DNA of 64,000 nucleotides from Tricholoma matsutake (GCA_026075535.2 AP026549.1:7006001-7070000); one strand, 5' to 3'; shown: positions 11,215 through 22,964, numbered from the stretch's first letter. The notes: a model not told the origin generated them from the letters alone. Program-made: numbers and translations.

Positions 11215-12130
11215 GAAACCCCTCCACTTGCGTTAGCAGCGAGGGAGGGGTCATTGTTGTCATAGCCACCCAGAACAAAATAAAGAACCCCTCCACTCGT
11301 GTTAGCAGTGAGGGAGGGGTTGTTGTTGCTGTAGCCACCCAGAACTAAATAAAGAACCCCTCCACTCGTGTTAGATGTGAGGGAGGGGTTGTTGTTGTTG
11401 TAGCCACCCAGAACAGAATCAAAACCCCTCCACTCGCGTTAGCAGTGAGGGAGGGGTTGTAGTTGTCATAGTCAACCACAATGGAATCAGAAAAACCCCT
11501 CCACTCATGGTAGATGCGAGGGAGGGGTCATCATTGTCATAGCCACCCAGAAGAACATAAGAGCCCCTTGACTTGCATTTGAAGTGAGTGAGGGGGGGAC
11601 ATGGTGGCCATAGTCACTGAGAATGGAATCAGAAACCCCCCACTCATGTTTGCAGTGAGAGAAGGGGGGGAGGGGGGGTGCTGCCTGTAGTTGCTGAGAA
11701 TGTAACAAGAAACCCCCCGCTCATGTTTGCAGTGAGGGAGGGGGTGGGGGTGGCCATCGTCACCTAGAAATAGATACTAGAATCCTCCACTTGTGTTTGG
11801 AGCAAGGGAGGGGGTAGGTGGTGGCCATTGTCACCTAGAAAAAAACTAGAACCCCCCCAGCTTGCATTTGAAGTGAGGGAGGGGGTGGTGGTGGCCATGG
11901 TTGCCTAGAATCAAACCAGAAATCACCCACTCACGTTTGGAGTGGGGGAGGGGCCATTGGTGCCATAGTTGCCTAGAATCAAACCAGAGATCACCCCACT
12001 CACATTTGGAGTGGGGGAGGGGCCATTGGTGCCATTGTTGCCTAGAGAGGGATGTTGTTGCCTAGAATAGAATAAGAAACCCCTCCACTTGCATTTGGAG
12101 TGAGGTAGGGGGGTGGTGGTGGTCACCCAG
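11215..12130. repeat. minisatellite, about 12-13 units of 68-76 bases
   Basis: Units begin at CCTCCACT, for example at 11,221, 11,290, 11,359, 11,427 and 11,498, then with increasing divergence to about 12,100. Each unit holds CCCCTCC .. GGAGGGG arms around a short TTAGCAG/TTTGGAG centre, so each can form an imperfect hairpin. Later units gain longer G runs. Confidence 0.85.
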
Positions 12131-12180
12131 AGAGGGTTGGTTGTTGCTGTTGTTGTTGTTGTCTTGCTGTTGATGTTGTT
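12130..12180. repeat. TTG/TGT trinucleotide-rich tract
   Basis: This is a short run of TTGTTGTTGTTG-type repeats just inside the right end of the hAT-type element. Confidence 0.7.
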
Positions 12181-13072
12181 GTTGATGGATATCGATGATT
12201 GTTGACATTGATCAACAAAGTCAGGTGATTAGGCACCCAGCTATCAGTACCCACAAAAACCCATACAACTGTGGGAACAGGTACAGTATTGCCCAGGTAT
12301 GGCAATGTCCAACCCGTACCTGTACCCAAGCATACCCGTGACCACATTATCATGGTGTTACCCGTACCCATGTCTTGCCTTACCTGCTATTGATCTCAGA
12401 AATAATTGACAAGGTGGGAAAAGCCAAGGTCTTTACAAAATTGGATTTACGATGGGGATACAATAATGTACAAATAAGGAAAGGAGATGAGTGGAAGGCT
12501 GCATTTGCCACACATCGAGGATCCTTTGAGCCACTTGTCATGTTTTTCAGGATGACCAATAGTCCCCCAACTTTTGAAAATATGATGAACGACATTTTCA
12601 AGGACATAATAGACAAAGGCATGGTAATGATATTCATTGACAACATTCTGATATTCACAGAGGATGAAGAAAATCATGAAGTGATAGTGCAGGAGGTGCT
12701 ATGGAGGTTAGCAGAGAATGATCTATTTTTGAAACTGGAGAAGTGTGTGTTTGGGGCAAGCAAGATTGAGTTCCTAGAATTATTGATCGGTCCTGATGGG
12801 ATCAAAATGGATCTGATCAAGGTACAGGCAATCACTGATTGGCCTGCGCCCACCCATGTCAAGGAGGTTCAAGCCTTCTTGGGACTCACAAATTACTATC
12901 GTTGCTTGTGCATAATTTTTCCAAAATTGCTGCACCCTTACATAACCTTACGTGAAAGGGAGTAGTGTGGAGGTGGGGAGAACAGCAGCAGACAGCATTT
13001 GAGGAGTTGAAGAGGAAGTTTGTGGAGGGACCAATATTAGCTCCAGTACATCAGGAAAATCAGTTTTTGACA

Positions 13073-13570
13073 CAAGCTTTCCCAGGGTTAAAGGTTATTT
13101 CCCAGGACACATCAAGCACCCTAGAGTACCTTGTGATGCCCTGTGATGCCCTGTGCTGCATGAAAATATATTGTAATTGCACTTCTGAGCATTTCAATTA
13201 TATAATTTTTAAATCAATTTTAGGGGTGTGCCAGATGCTGGGGGATGAAGGCCTCCTTGTCCCCTTGTCCTCCATTGTCCTCCATTGTCCCGTTGTCCTG
13301 CCCTGGCCCTCTTTGTCCTGCTGTCACTGCCATTGGCATCCCTGTTGTCTTGGCCTATCTTGTTTGGGTTTCTTCATCACCCCCTTGTCACCCCATCATC
13401 ACCCATCATTTTTCATTGTCCTGCTGTTGCTTTCCATCCTTGTTGGTGTTCCCCTGTTGTCCTCATTGGTGTTCCCCTGTTGTTTTTACCTTCCCTTGCT
13501 GTTGTTGTTCCTGTTTGTGTGGGTCTGGCAGTCACATTGTTGTAAGTGAGTTAAAACCTGTAAGTTGAAG
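13073..13570. other. pyrimidine-rich low-complexity DNA
   Basis: The stretch is dominated by TTGTCC and CCTGTTG repeats (for example TCCATTGTCC twice near 13,270). Open frames across it are composition artefacts. I see no gene. Confidence 0.5.
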
Positions 13571-14465
13571 TTAGGCAATGGGACGGGTAAACCTGTGGGT
13601 GCCTGAATGCCAACCTGTACCCATACCCTGGTTGGTTGTCTACCTGTTGATGTGGGTATGGGTTGTTGCAGGTATTGTATATGCAAGTAAACCTGTGGGT
13701 ACACTATTATGTGTTATGCTATGCTACAGTGTACTATGGCAAACACTACATATGTTACATTTTAAGTAGTCTATACTGAAGATCTTGCTGTGAGGCAATG
13801 GTATGGGCCTCTCATCTTTTCAGCACCTTAAAACGACATTAAAGTAGTATCAGAACAAGTACAAGATCATGGTAAACTGATAAAAACTCACTGAGTCAAC
13901 CCCTTCTCCTGACACAGATGTTGAGATTGAAAAGAAACCGATAGGCACTAGCCTCTCATCTCTTCATAGCCTTCAAACGATGTTGAAATAGGGTCAGATC
14001 AAGTCTGAGATCATGGTAAACTAATAAAAACTCACTGAGATAATATATATCCATTTCAACCCCCTCTCCTGACACAGATGTTGGGATTGCAAAGGAATGG
14101 CTATGTGCTGTCCTCTTGTCTCTTCATAGTCTTCAAACGATGCTCAAATAGTATCAGATCAAGTCCAAGATCATACAAAACAAATGAGAACTCACTGAGA
14201 TATTGCTGTATGTCCATCTCAACTGGTCCTTTCTCAGGTTGTGACAAAAAAGCTAGCATTAAAAAAAACAGACACTGGACCTTAAAGCAACAGAAACACA
14301 GTGTTATAATAAGTGTAACATTATGCAAACCATTCAAGAACTCACCAAATGTGATATGTCTACCAGAGAGTGGCAGGTTGGATGCAGGTCATGGGTGACA
14401 TCACTGTAACCCATACCTGTACCCAAAAATACCTGTATCCATGACGCATGCAGGTTACCCCAAAT
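13571..14465. mobile_element. possible second GGGTA-rich hAT-type remnant
   Basis: Left end TAGGCAATGGGACGGGTAAA resembles the inverted right end of the element at 11,073-12,382. TACCC/GGGTA-rich sequence recurs near 14,390-14,460, ending GCAGGTTACCCC. No target duplication was found, so the boundaries are weak. Confidence 0.35.
13795..14245. repeat. three imperfect tandem repeats of about 145-160 bases
   Basis: Units share CAAACGATGTT-like, GTATCAGATCAAGT-like and CTCACTGAG blocks, followed by TCTCCTGACACAGATGTT in the first two. The CTCACTGAG block recurs at about 13,889, 14,031 and 14,192. Confidence 0.75.
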
Positions 14466-15330
14466 TAAAAAAAAACAATTTATGAACAAAGAAAAACTTG
14501 CCTGATGCCCAAGTGACAATAAACATCATTTGGGCCCCATTTCATTCACTTCGTGTCATTTGCCAGTGTGGGCAGTAGATTTGAACCTAAAAAACAGTTA
14601 GTTGTAAAAAAATAAGGAACATTTGTTAGTTATAGCAGAAGAGAAAGAAACCAAAAAAAGACTTACCATTTTGACAGGGGAAGTCATCATGGTGACTCTG
14701 GGCAGAATGGAGTGATGACCAACATCATTAGCTATTGCCAGCCCTGGATTAATGCATGTTGTGTGAAGTTGGTGCCCCATGGGGCACTCACATGACCATG
14801 TTCAAAGTCACAAGTTGAACGTTGAACATTTAAGTTGAGACTCCCACTCACCCTGCTGCCACTACCTCCTCCTTCTATCACACCTCTGCCACCACTGTCA
14901 CACCATCAACCCCCTCCTAGCTAGGGATCTCCATCAACAGCAAACAGCAAACCATCAATGTGGCCCAGTAAGTGTTTTTTCTTTCATTTCTTGCATATTC
15001 AATTATACTAACTACTTGTTTTACAGGTTGATACTACCCCCCCCCCCCCTGGGTTCTGCACCTGCCACATCACTGATGATGACCCCAGCACCCTCCCCAT
15101 GCCCATGAGCAACTGCTCATGGGGTGGATGGGTGTTGACGATGACCACAACAACCACCTGTGCCGTGGGGGAAGTGAACAAGACAGCAGAAACACACCAC
15201 CCACCTCCAGCCTCATGAGCAACTGCTCATGGGGTGGACTGTGGGTGGAACAACAATGACAATGACCCAGGACCACCAGCACCAGACAATGATGACCACA
15301 GTACCAGATGATGATGACTACAGCACCAGC
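14466..15330. other. non-coding stretch with two ATGAGCA..TGCTCAT hairpins
   Basis: No gene was recognised. A run of C occurs near 15,038-15,050. A 10-bp perfect stem CCCATGAGCA/TGCTCATGGG with a 2-base centre lies at 15,102-15,123, and a second copy (8-bp stem) at 15,214-15,231, about 110 bases apart within a repeated context. Confidence 0.5.
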
Positions 15331-15555
15331 CAATGACAAGGGAGGCAGGCAAGACAGGGAGTGAGACAAGGGGGAGCAAGACAAAGGGGGGTGGGAGACC
15401 AGGGGAGAGGGAGACCAGGGAGACCAGACAAGGGGGAGGGGGAGGGAGACCAGGGGGAGGGAGACCAAACAAGGGGGAAACACTGGGAGATGAGACAACA
15501 CAGGGGAGGGGAGGCAACAAGGGGGAGATGGGGAGGGGAGATGATGAGGGGGAGA
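15331..15555. repeat. G-rich purine tract
   Basis: The tract is built of GGGAGACCAGGGGGAGGGAGAC-like units with many runs of three or more G. It has G-quadruplex potential on the plus strand. Open frames here are composition-driven. Confidence 0.7.
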
Positions 15556-15559
15556 ATGC

Positions 15560-16500
15560 CGCAGTCCAACAAAGTTTGGATGTCTTCAGATTGCTTCGCC
15601 TTCAAGATGAGACCATTCTTCGTTGGAAATACGAGCCACATTTCCTCTGTGTAGCCTTTGTTCAAGTTCTTTGGCTTTGAGTTATGTGAGCGAGTGGACT
15701 TATCAACACTGCTGTGGCACAGGACTTACAGAGAACTTCTCAGCCTTGATCTTGGTAAGCTGGATGTCCCATCCAAGGTCAATCTTCTAATGGAGCAGAA
15801 TCCACATGCAGATTCAATGATGATTTCATGAAATATGGACCTTGTCTTCATACTTCAAGTTTACTTTAGCTTGAATATTTGCCGAGTTACTTGATGGTGT
15901 CTGTGCATCTGATTCCATGTCACGAAAACCTTATAATGAACTTGACATATACCTTATGCTTGTTTTTCTTTCCATTAGCATGCGGAGGGACAAAAGTGAT
16001 CTTGAGTTCCCCCTCTGAATCAGGTGCTATCAAAAATTGTTTGAATGAGAACATGTGACTGTGTGACAGGATGTGAAACTTACATGCTTTGTTGATTATC
16101 ATTCGCCCCACTGCCTTCTTACCTCCCTTGCTCAAAGCCTTTGAAGTCTTTCCCTTGGTGGAGATAGCAACCACTCGCTAGGAATTTTGGTAAGCACCCA
16201 TCCGGTTATTGAACTGCTCATCAAAGCTCACTTCATTTCTCAGATCATTATCTTCCATATCCTCATCATTCTCTTCATTGTCTGCCTCCTCCACCTGATC
16301 CTCCTCCTCCTCTTCATCTTCGCCATCTTCATCCTTGAATTCACCATCGTTTTTGCTATCCTTGGATTCAACCAGGCCATTATCTTTATCCTCTGCGATG
16401 ACACTTGCTCAAGACTGAGATTTGGTGGTGCCCCTCATACTGGCATGGGTTGGCCTTTATGTGGGTTTCTTCAAATGGACATCTTCGGTTGACAGGTATG
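15560..16500 (-). pseudogene. unidentified degenerate coding remnant
   Basis: Minus-strand reading shows an acidic run (Glu/Asp, about 16,250-16,370), then LRNEVSFDEQFNNRMGAYQ. After a stop it continues GKTSKALSKGGKKAVGRMII .. FKQFLIAPDSEGELKITFVP .. NGKKNKHKVYVKF (16,174-15,920). Further short frames with splice-like borders reach about 15,560. The composition looks like a real, decayed protein gene, but no family was recognised. It could be another captured host gene or an accessory transposon gene. Confidence 0.35.
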
Positions 16501-17299
16501 TATTTAATATTATTCAGTGCTGTCAAGGCTCGCTCAGGCTCACCTTTTTTGCCTTCAGTCTTGCTCAGTCTTCATTTCTGCTCCGCTTCATACCACACTG
16601 GTTCAAGTTCACAATCAGAACAGAACTACTTTCGAGCTTTGTGACCACTGACCCTTCTCATTGATGCATTTCATTTTTGCGGTGCATTCCTCTCAACATG
16701 ACATGTCAGCATCATCTGCTATTCGAACTCGGCTTACTTACTTGGTTGATCAGAGTCAGGACTCTTGTCCCAGAGACACTTCTTATCCATGCCAAGATCA
16801 TCATCATCCTGTCTCAGAAGCTTCTCAAGGCCAGCACCATGTTTCGCATTACCACACGCCATTTGTGTTGATGGGTTAATCTTCGGCTCTGGCTTTGTGG
16901 GCATGGGTATGGATATTGGGAGCTGTGGCTGGATGAGATAGTGTTATAGTTGGGGAGAGTGGGGGCAGGAATGTTGACATTGATATGGTTCAAGTTCAAC
17001 AATCAGGTGAGCATGATTTTTTCTGTGCTATTTATGTATCCAACCACATCCGAGTCTGACAATTTGATATTCTAGCACTTCCCCCCCTGTGTCTGAGTTG
17101 TCCCATTGCTCAAGCTACCACGAGAACTGAGGGTAGCAACTGTGGTGAGATTGGGCTATGGTTGAGGGGAGCAGGGATATTTTGCGAGGTGGGGGTCAGG
17201 AATTGGTAGTTTGAGCTGAGCCTCGTGACTTCATATGAGATATTATTTATGCAGCTGTGACATCTGACAGTTTGATATTCTAGCACTCTTCTCTCACCA
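16500..17299 (+). other. leader region before Plavaka copy 2, with a duplicated block
   Basis: No convincing gene was seen. A block ending CTGACARTTTGATATTCTAG is present twice (about 17,058-17,080 and 17,263-17,285). Each copy is preceded by GTGGGGGTCAGGAAT-like sequence, suggesting an imperfect tandem duplication of about 205 bases just upstream of the transposase start. Confidence 0.45.
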
Positions 17300-20200
17300 A
17301 TGTCCACATTGTTTCGCTGCCCAGGTTGCCATGGCATGTTCAGAACTGAAGTGGGCCTCCAGTCTCACCTATGCCAGACCACAAGGACACGATGTCAAGG
17401 TCTCTACATGTCAAGTGCTAGCGAACCCTCAGAACCTGATCTTGAGCTTGGCCTTGTGGAGAAGTTTGATGTGGAAATGTCATCAGATGTGAGGGAAATA
17501 CCGATTGAACCTCAGGGTGACTATTATGGAGAATACGCAGCTTATGCTAATGATGAGTGGGGTCTGGAACCACTTGCTTCCTCCCCCAATGACGCTGGCA
17601 ATCGTGAATCTCCCACTACAGATCTTGATGGTGGGCATAGCAGATATCTCTTGGAATCAGATGCAGATGACAATGAGGAGTGTGATGAGCTCAACAATGC
17701 CACTGCTGCTGTCGAGTGTGAAAGAGCCTGGGAGCCTGAGCTTTGTGATAGCAGACAGTCATCATGGCTGTTGTCACCGGCGATCTCTGACTATGTGTCA
17801 TTGCCGGGGATTCCTGACTATGGCCCATACCCAACCTCGCTGCTTCCTTCCCTGACTTCTCATGTGGGATCCCCTCACCTGGTTTTTACTCCATCTCCCT
17901 CCAGCTCTTGGTCTTCTTCACCACCTATGGTGCTCTCAGACTTGGATAATGACGAGCCAGTGACATTACACTCAAATCCATACCACTGCCTGACTCATAC
18001 AGAACCATACATCATGCATTACTCAAATCCATTAGCTGGCACACCCATGTGATCCGATGACTCTGAAACCCATGAACAATCAACAAATGACATCTACCAG
18101 GCGAAGCTTGGGGAAAGTGCGAACCCATATGCTCCATTCTCATCGGAGATCAACTGGGCTGTTGCTCGCTGGGCAAAACTTTGGGGGCCAAGTTCAACAG
18201 CCTTTTCAGAATTGCTCAGAATACCAGGTGTATGTTGATCACTCATGAGATTCTTGAATGGCTGTGCTGAGAAAGTTTGATCAGATTGTTGAGAAGCTTG
18301 GCCTCTCTTACTCCAATACTCGAGAGCTCAACAACATCATTGATAAGAAGTTGCCGGGTCGTCCACCATTCAGATGCCAAGAAGTAGTTGTTGATGGTCA
18401 GGCATTTGATGTTTATTTCCGAGATATCATGGCATGTGTCTGTGGGCTTTTTGGGGACCCTGAATTCTCACAACACTTGAAGACTGCACCAGAACATCAT
18501 TATATAGATCCAGATAAGACCATACAAAGGTATGATGAAATGCATACAGGGAATTGGTGGTGGTTGACTCAGGTTCATATTCTAACCACTCTTGCCAATT
18601 GTTTCCCTGAATTGTTAAGTTAGACTTTGCTTGATAAAGACTTGCCTGGAGGAACAATTGTCCCACTTCTGATATCTACCAACAAGACTCAAGTGACAAT
18701 CTTTCGGAACAAAAGTGCTTATCCTGTGTATCTTACAATTGGAAATATACCCAAGGAGATTTGTTGTAAACCTTCCTGTCATTTGTATGTCCTCCTTGGA
18801 TATCTCCCCACCACCAGTCTCGAGCATATCACCAATCGTGCAAAGCGAAGGCATTGTCTTGCCAATCTCTTTCAAATGGATATCATTACTGCCCCATTAC
18901 AAGAAGCTGGGACTTCAGGCCAAGTCCTTGTTACAGGGGAAGAAGTATGTTATCGCTGTCATCCTCTTTTGGCATGCTACATTTGTGACTACCCTGAGCA
19001 AGTTCTTGTATGCTGCTGCAAAACTGGAGAATGTCCAAAGTGTCCAATCCCAAGATGCAAAGTAGGAGAAGAAAGCGAGAATTTATATCCATTCCAAGAT
19101 CTGGAACAGATTCTCAATGCCTTATCTCTCATTGATGATATACTATCCTTCTGTCAGGCTTGCAGGGAGGCTGGCATTAAACCCATCTTTCTGTTGAGAA
19201 TCACACCGTGAACTCACATGAACACCATATTACCAAATACAGTTTCCAGCATGCCTTTGGTGCATTGATCATATTTGCCAGGACACCTTTGATGCGTTGG
19301 CTATATTTAGTACATCCCTTTGAGGTGTGCATTCCATAGATACATTTATACCATTCCTCTTTATCATACACAACACATATATATATACAGTAGATAGTGT
19401 CATTAGCACCTCAGTCACTTATACGGAGACTGAGGTGCATATCGATGTTATTACTTGGTTATAGATCACTACTTACTGTACTTGTAGTTCTACTCCTGTT
19501 TACACTAGGTACAGTACACCAGAAATAAAGTCACTTATACGGAGACTGAGTTCTACTCCTGTTTACACTAGGATTAACTTTCAATACTTTCAGCCTTTCT
19601 GGGAAAAGCTTCCATATTCCAATATCTTTCGATCTATAACTCCTGACATACTTCATCAGCTTTACCAAGACATTCTGAAGCATCTCAAGTCATGGATTAT
19701 CTCTGCATATGGAGCAATAGAAATTGACACGCAATGTTGCTGACTACCTCCCAATCACAATATCTGGGTTTTCATGAAGGGAATCAGCACCTTGACATGA
19801 GTCACTGGACAAGAGCATGAGGAGATGTCATGCTTCCTGCTCGGATTAATCATTGACCTGCCTTTGCCAAATGGGATGGATAGCAAAAGACTTGTTGTAT
19901 GTCTCCATGCATTTCTTGACTTTCTCTATCTTGCACAATATCCTGAACACAGTGAGGAAACACTCTCTGATATGCAAGTCGCTCTCGACTCCCTTCATGC
20001 CAACAAAACTATCTTCATCGATCTTGAAATCAGGGACCACTTTCAACTTCCAAAGCTTGAAAGTCTTAATCATTTCATTGCATCCATCAGGGACTTTGGG
20101 GCCCTTGATAACTGTAATACTGAATACACAGAGCGCTTACACATTGACTTGGCAAAAGATGTGTACCAAGCTACAAACCATAAAGATGAATATCCACAAA

Positions 20201-21100
20201 TGACTCTCTGGCTTGATAGAAAGGAGAAGATAGTTCGGTATGACAAGTTTATTCTCTGGCATTTGACAGGGCAAGCAGGAAATATTCCTCCATTACCATC
20301 CCTCCAACTGTCAGCTTGTCAGCTCAAGATGACAAAATGGCCATCTACCACTGTGATGCTTATTGATCTTCCCACTCTATATGGGGTCCCATTCTTCATC
20401 ACTGCACTCACCAGATACATTGCTCAATTCCATAATCCTACTCTGATGGTCATACACTGGAGAATGCAACATATGGTGTCAACATTGATTTCTCTCACAT
20501 CTTTGTCTTCCATCAAATCAAATTCATTTGCCATGATCCAATCAAAAATGAACATGCAACTGTGGATGCAATTCATGTCCAGCCTTCTAGAAGGGATCAC
20601 CAAGGGGATGATCTCCCAGGTCGCTTTGATGTAGCCTTGATTGAAACAAAGTCTCCACCATCATCTCTGAGAGGTATGCACTTTCCTGATATTTGTGGGT
20701 GTTGGTAGCTCTTGTTCAATCACCTGACAGATTATCGTGCTGCTTGTGTATGACTAGTCTTCACTTTATCAGCTGAAGCAATGGACCATCTTTTTCCATG
20801 CACCCCAAGTGACCTGTGCCCATGCCATTTGGCATATGTTGATTGGTTCTCAACTTTCACACACCACCCAGATCCATATCATCAGCAGTTCAGGATATCA
20901 CCCTCCAAAGCACCAGGTGGTGGTAATCTGGCAAGTATAGTTCCTGTCATGTCTATTGTGTCTAGCCTTCATCTGCTACCATGATTTGGACCGATCTGTG
21001 ATCGGAGCTGGACAAGCTCAAATGTTCTGGATCACTGCAAGAGTTTCTTCATCAATAGCTTTGGAGACCATGACCATGACATTCAAAGTCTGATTAATAG
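17300..21100 (+). pseudogene. Plavaka-type transposase, copy 2
   Basis: The start ATG at 17,300 opens with a zinc-finger-like CPGCHGMFRTEVGLQSHLC, then an acidic region. NPYAPFSSEINWAVARWAKL follows after a frame change (18,129-18,190). Later blocks include LPGRPPFRCQEVVVDGQAFD (18,351-18,411), RDIMACVCGLFGDPEFSQHL, PEHHYIDPDKTIQRYDEMHT and NWWWLTQ (to 18,570). LPGGTIVPLLISTNKTQVT and GECPKCPIPRCKVGEESENL lead to GIKPI at about 19,186. A solo LTR interrupts here, and the frame resumes QPFWEKLPYSNIFRSITPDI (19,590-19,650). DLEIRDHFQLPKLESLNHF follows, and the C-terminal AYVDWFSTFTHHPDPYHQQF and ASIVPVMSIVSSLHLLP end near 20,984. Degraded sequence continues to about 21,100. Multiple stops and shifts make it inactive. 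Confidence 0.85.
19192..19586 (+). mobile_element. solo copia LTR with 5-bp target duplication inside Plavaka copy 2
   Basis: The LTR runs from TGTTGAG to TCAATA and is flanked by CTTTC at 19,187-19,191 and 19,587-19,591. Deleting it with one CTTTC gives a continuous transposase frame reading KPIFQPFWEKLPY. It matches the LTRs at 2819-3054 and 47,229-47,601 (opposite orientation) through the CTCAGTC..GACTGAG hairpin. That hairpin block occurs twice here (about 19,403 and 19,529) because of an internal duplication. Confidence 0.9.
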
Positions 21101-21186
21101 TTATAACTTATAATCATGTCATAAGATAGTATAATACTTGAAGTATTATACCAGATTATACTAAATTATACTATAAAAATATATAA
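21101..21186. other. AT-rich stretch with a hairpin
   Basis: The stretch contains the near-perfect palindrome GTATAATACT/AGTATTATAC around a TGA centre (about 21,130-21,152) and runs of TATAATTATA. No gene is visible. Confidence 0.5.
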
Positions 21187-21547
21187 TTATATATAATTAT
21201 AGATTTGGGTTTTTCCTGATGAAGAAGGTCTCGTAAAATAACTGGCTTTGCTTTCGTTGTCCACTGCTTCTTTGACTACGTGTTTCATTCTTGGGTCTTT
21301 GATTTGTAGCGTTGGGATTTTTGCTTTTCCTGTGTCAGTCGCTTGTGAGATGACTAATCTACTTGCCTGCCAAATGCTCGCTTTGTCTAACCCCTCCACC
21401 ATTCTATCCACTGTTCTGCTTTGGCTGTACGAATCACTTCTGAATAGTGGTTACGCTGTGGCCAGTATTTCTCATGGATGGGGCCTTGCAGGTTTGATCT
21501 TGCAGCGGATGGAAGCCTCCTCGCTCTGCTATTATCTTTTACAATGA
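21187..21547 (-). pseudogene. fragment of a non-LTR retrotransposon (LINE-like) ORF2
   Basis: The minus-strand frames read HEKYWPQRNHYSEVIRTAKA then, after a shift, EQWIEWWRG / MVEGLDKASIWQASRLVISQ and KIPTLQIKDPRMKHVVKEA, ending DNESKASYFTRPSSS. This resembles the linker between endonuclease and reverse transcriptase in fungal LINEs (a tryptophan-rich HW.EWLE / W.A.R block, then K...F..FF). It is short and isolated, with denser CG than its surroundings. Confidence 0.45.
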
Positions 21548-21549
21548 TC

Positions 21550-22960
21550 CCGACGATGACACACCTCTACCAAGCTCTAACTCCACATCCACATCCACTA
21601 GTGTGCACCCCTTCTTTCAGGGTAGTCCAGCTCCTAGCAAAATAATTCCTGGGTCTCATTGTTCTATTTGTACCACTTGCCCTTCTGCCCATATAACTGA
21701 CCCCAACAATCTTGAGGCTTCAGCTTCTGCAGTGATGCGCAAGCAATAGGCTACTGTCATGGCATTGGCTGACAAATCCCTGCATGCTGCACTGGCACAT
21801 CGAACCAGACAGTGGTAATGAAAGTGAGCAAATCAGCAAATCAGATGACACTGATGTCGATGCAGACAAAGATGATGGCAGGGAGATTGGTAATGCAACT
21901 ACTGATGAGGAAGGCGGTGGAGATAGCACCAATGTTGAGCAGGTGTATTCCACAACCAAAGCCATGGGGGATGCAGATCGACAAGTATATCTGAAGTCCC
22001 CATCCATTCATAGTGACAAACTTATGTATGGCCTTCCAGTTACTTGTCCAGCACCCCAAGATTATGCGTACTGCTGACATCCCAACAATTTTCAAAATGG
22101 ACAAGAGAATAAACCCTGACAGTGTGGCCAGATAGAGGAGGGGAACTGGTGCACTGTATACCAGTAAGTTGTTCATTCATCGACCATTATCAATATCCAA
22201 TCATGCCAGTAGATCAGCAGGAGTTGTTGAGAAGAACTGCTTTTTCACTGGAGGCATCTCAACTCTCCGTACTCACATTGTGAGGTATGGCATCATTATG
22301 AATTTGCATTCATACCCATTGCTAACCTATGCTTAACTAGAAATCCTGATCATGTAGAACTATATATGACGCGGTGCAAAAAGTTAAATGTTGTTGCCAA
22401 CCATTGAGCCCTTCCAAAGTCAGCAAGTGTGACTACCACTGATGGGTAATTCATTCACATCCACCTACTCAATGATTTTTGATTAACCTCGTCTCTCAGA
22501 ATGATGCAAGGAAGTCTAGATGACATTGTTACCCAGCAACCACGCCCCCCTACATTCTCGACAGCTGGCCTTCTTGATGACATCATTGAGCTAATTGTGG
22601 AGGAGGAGGATGAAGTCAGTACCTGCATGCACTGTTGTCACATGACCCTAATCAAATTGTTTTAGGCATTTCAGTTAGTCAACAAGGGTGCATTCCGCCG
22701 ATTACTCATGTTCACGTGACCTTCCCTTACTGAGCGAGATATCCCCCACTGTACCAAGATTCACCATGAAATTCTCCTCTGGGCTCATGCTGCAGAAGCA
22801 AAAGTACACGAAGCTTTGGCAGACATTGAGGGGAAGGTTTCATTCACCTTCGATACTTGGACCTTCAATTCCCAAGATCCATACCTTTCTGTTACAGGTC
22901 ACTACATCACTGCACCCGACTCAGTGTCATGGAATACCATTTGCAGCTTAACCATTCTTT
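21550..22960 (+). pseudogene. hAT transposase remnant (N-terminal half)
   Basis: In order, a Ser/Thr-rich and acidic N-terminal region (to about 22,000) is followed by DIPTIFKMDKRINPDS. A BED-finger-like block KNCFFTGGISTLRTHIVR (about 22,228-22,285) and RCKKLNVVANH with an in-frame stop come next. Then PPTFSTAGLLDDIIELIVEE (22,550-22,610), AFQLVNKGAFRRLLMFT, LTERDIPH and DIEGKVSFTFDTWTFNSQDP (about 22,825-22,885) plus YLSVTGHYITAPD. These are characteristic of fungal hAT transposases, with the first catalytic Asp in the FDTWT block. Sequence homology stops just before the prohibitin exon, so the C-terminal half is missing. Confidence 0.7.
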
Positions 22961-22964
22961 ACAG

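Larger units (their letters stand above)
11073..12382 (+). mobile_element. hAT-type non-autonomous element with 8-bp target duplication and an internal minisatellite
   Basis: The element starts TAGGGTGTGACTCAGG and ends CAAGACA-type sequence closing in TTGCCTTA, giving imperfect inverted ends rich in GGGTA/TACCC. It is flanked by CCTGCCGT (11,065-11,072) and CCTGCTAT (12,383-12,390), two transitions apart from each other. Removing it restores the gypsy reverse transcriptase reading NAYPLP-LISEIID. An 8-bp duplication and TAGGG ends are typical of hAT elements. There is no transposase gene; the interior is a minisatellite. Confidence 0.7.
8874..13072 (+). pseudogene. Ty3/gypsy gag-pol, damaged and truncated
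   Basis: Gag (8874-9566) contains a retrotransposon-gag domain (FISSIVLYIHGRKPEF .. QFWRNEAINQIA .. EFLERLEAQFGDPN). A zinc knuckle CFNCGQLRHIARNC lies at about 9830-9872. The protease region has a degraded active site LNSGATGLFIN (normally DSGA) at about 10,210. LIIGCPWLQKHNPKIDW (10,425-10,475) matches the domain before reverse transcriptase. Reverse transcriptase starts near 10,975 (CTDYRYLNE, then a stop, then KNAYPLP) and is split by a hAT-type insert (11,073-12,382). It resumes with EIIDKVGKAKVFTKLDLRWG. The catalytic YxDD is FIDN here (about 12,634-12,645). RNase H begins after a stop (WGEQQQTAFEELKRKF) and the sequence is lost after about 13,072. Confidence 0.85.

Noticed and set aside
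13245..13568. Three overlapping open frames in one stretch
   Set aside because: They follow TTGTCC/CCTGTTG low-complexity sequence and have no domain or codon pattern.
15070..15680. Long frames on both strands
   Set aside because: The purine-rich G tract and its complement lack stop codons by composition; the products are Pro/Gly/Arg repeats.
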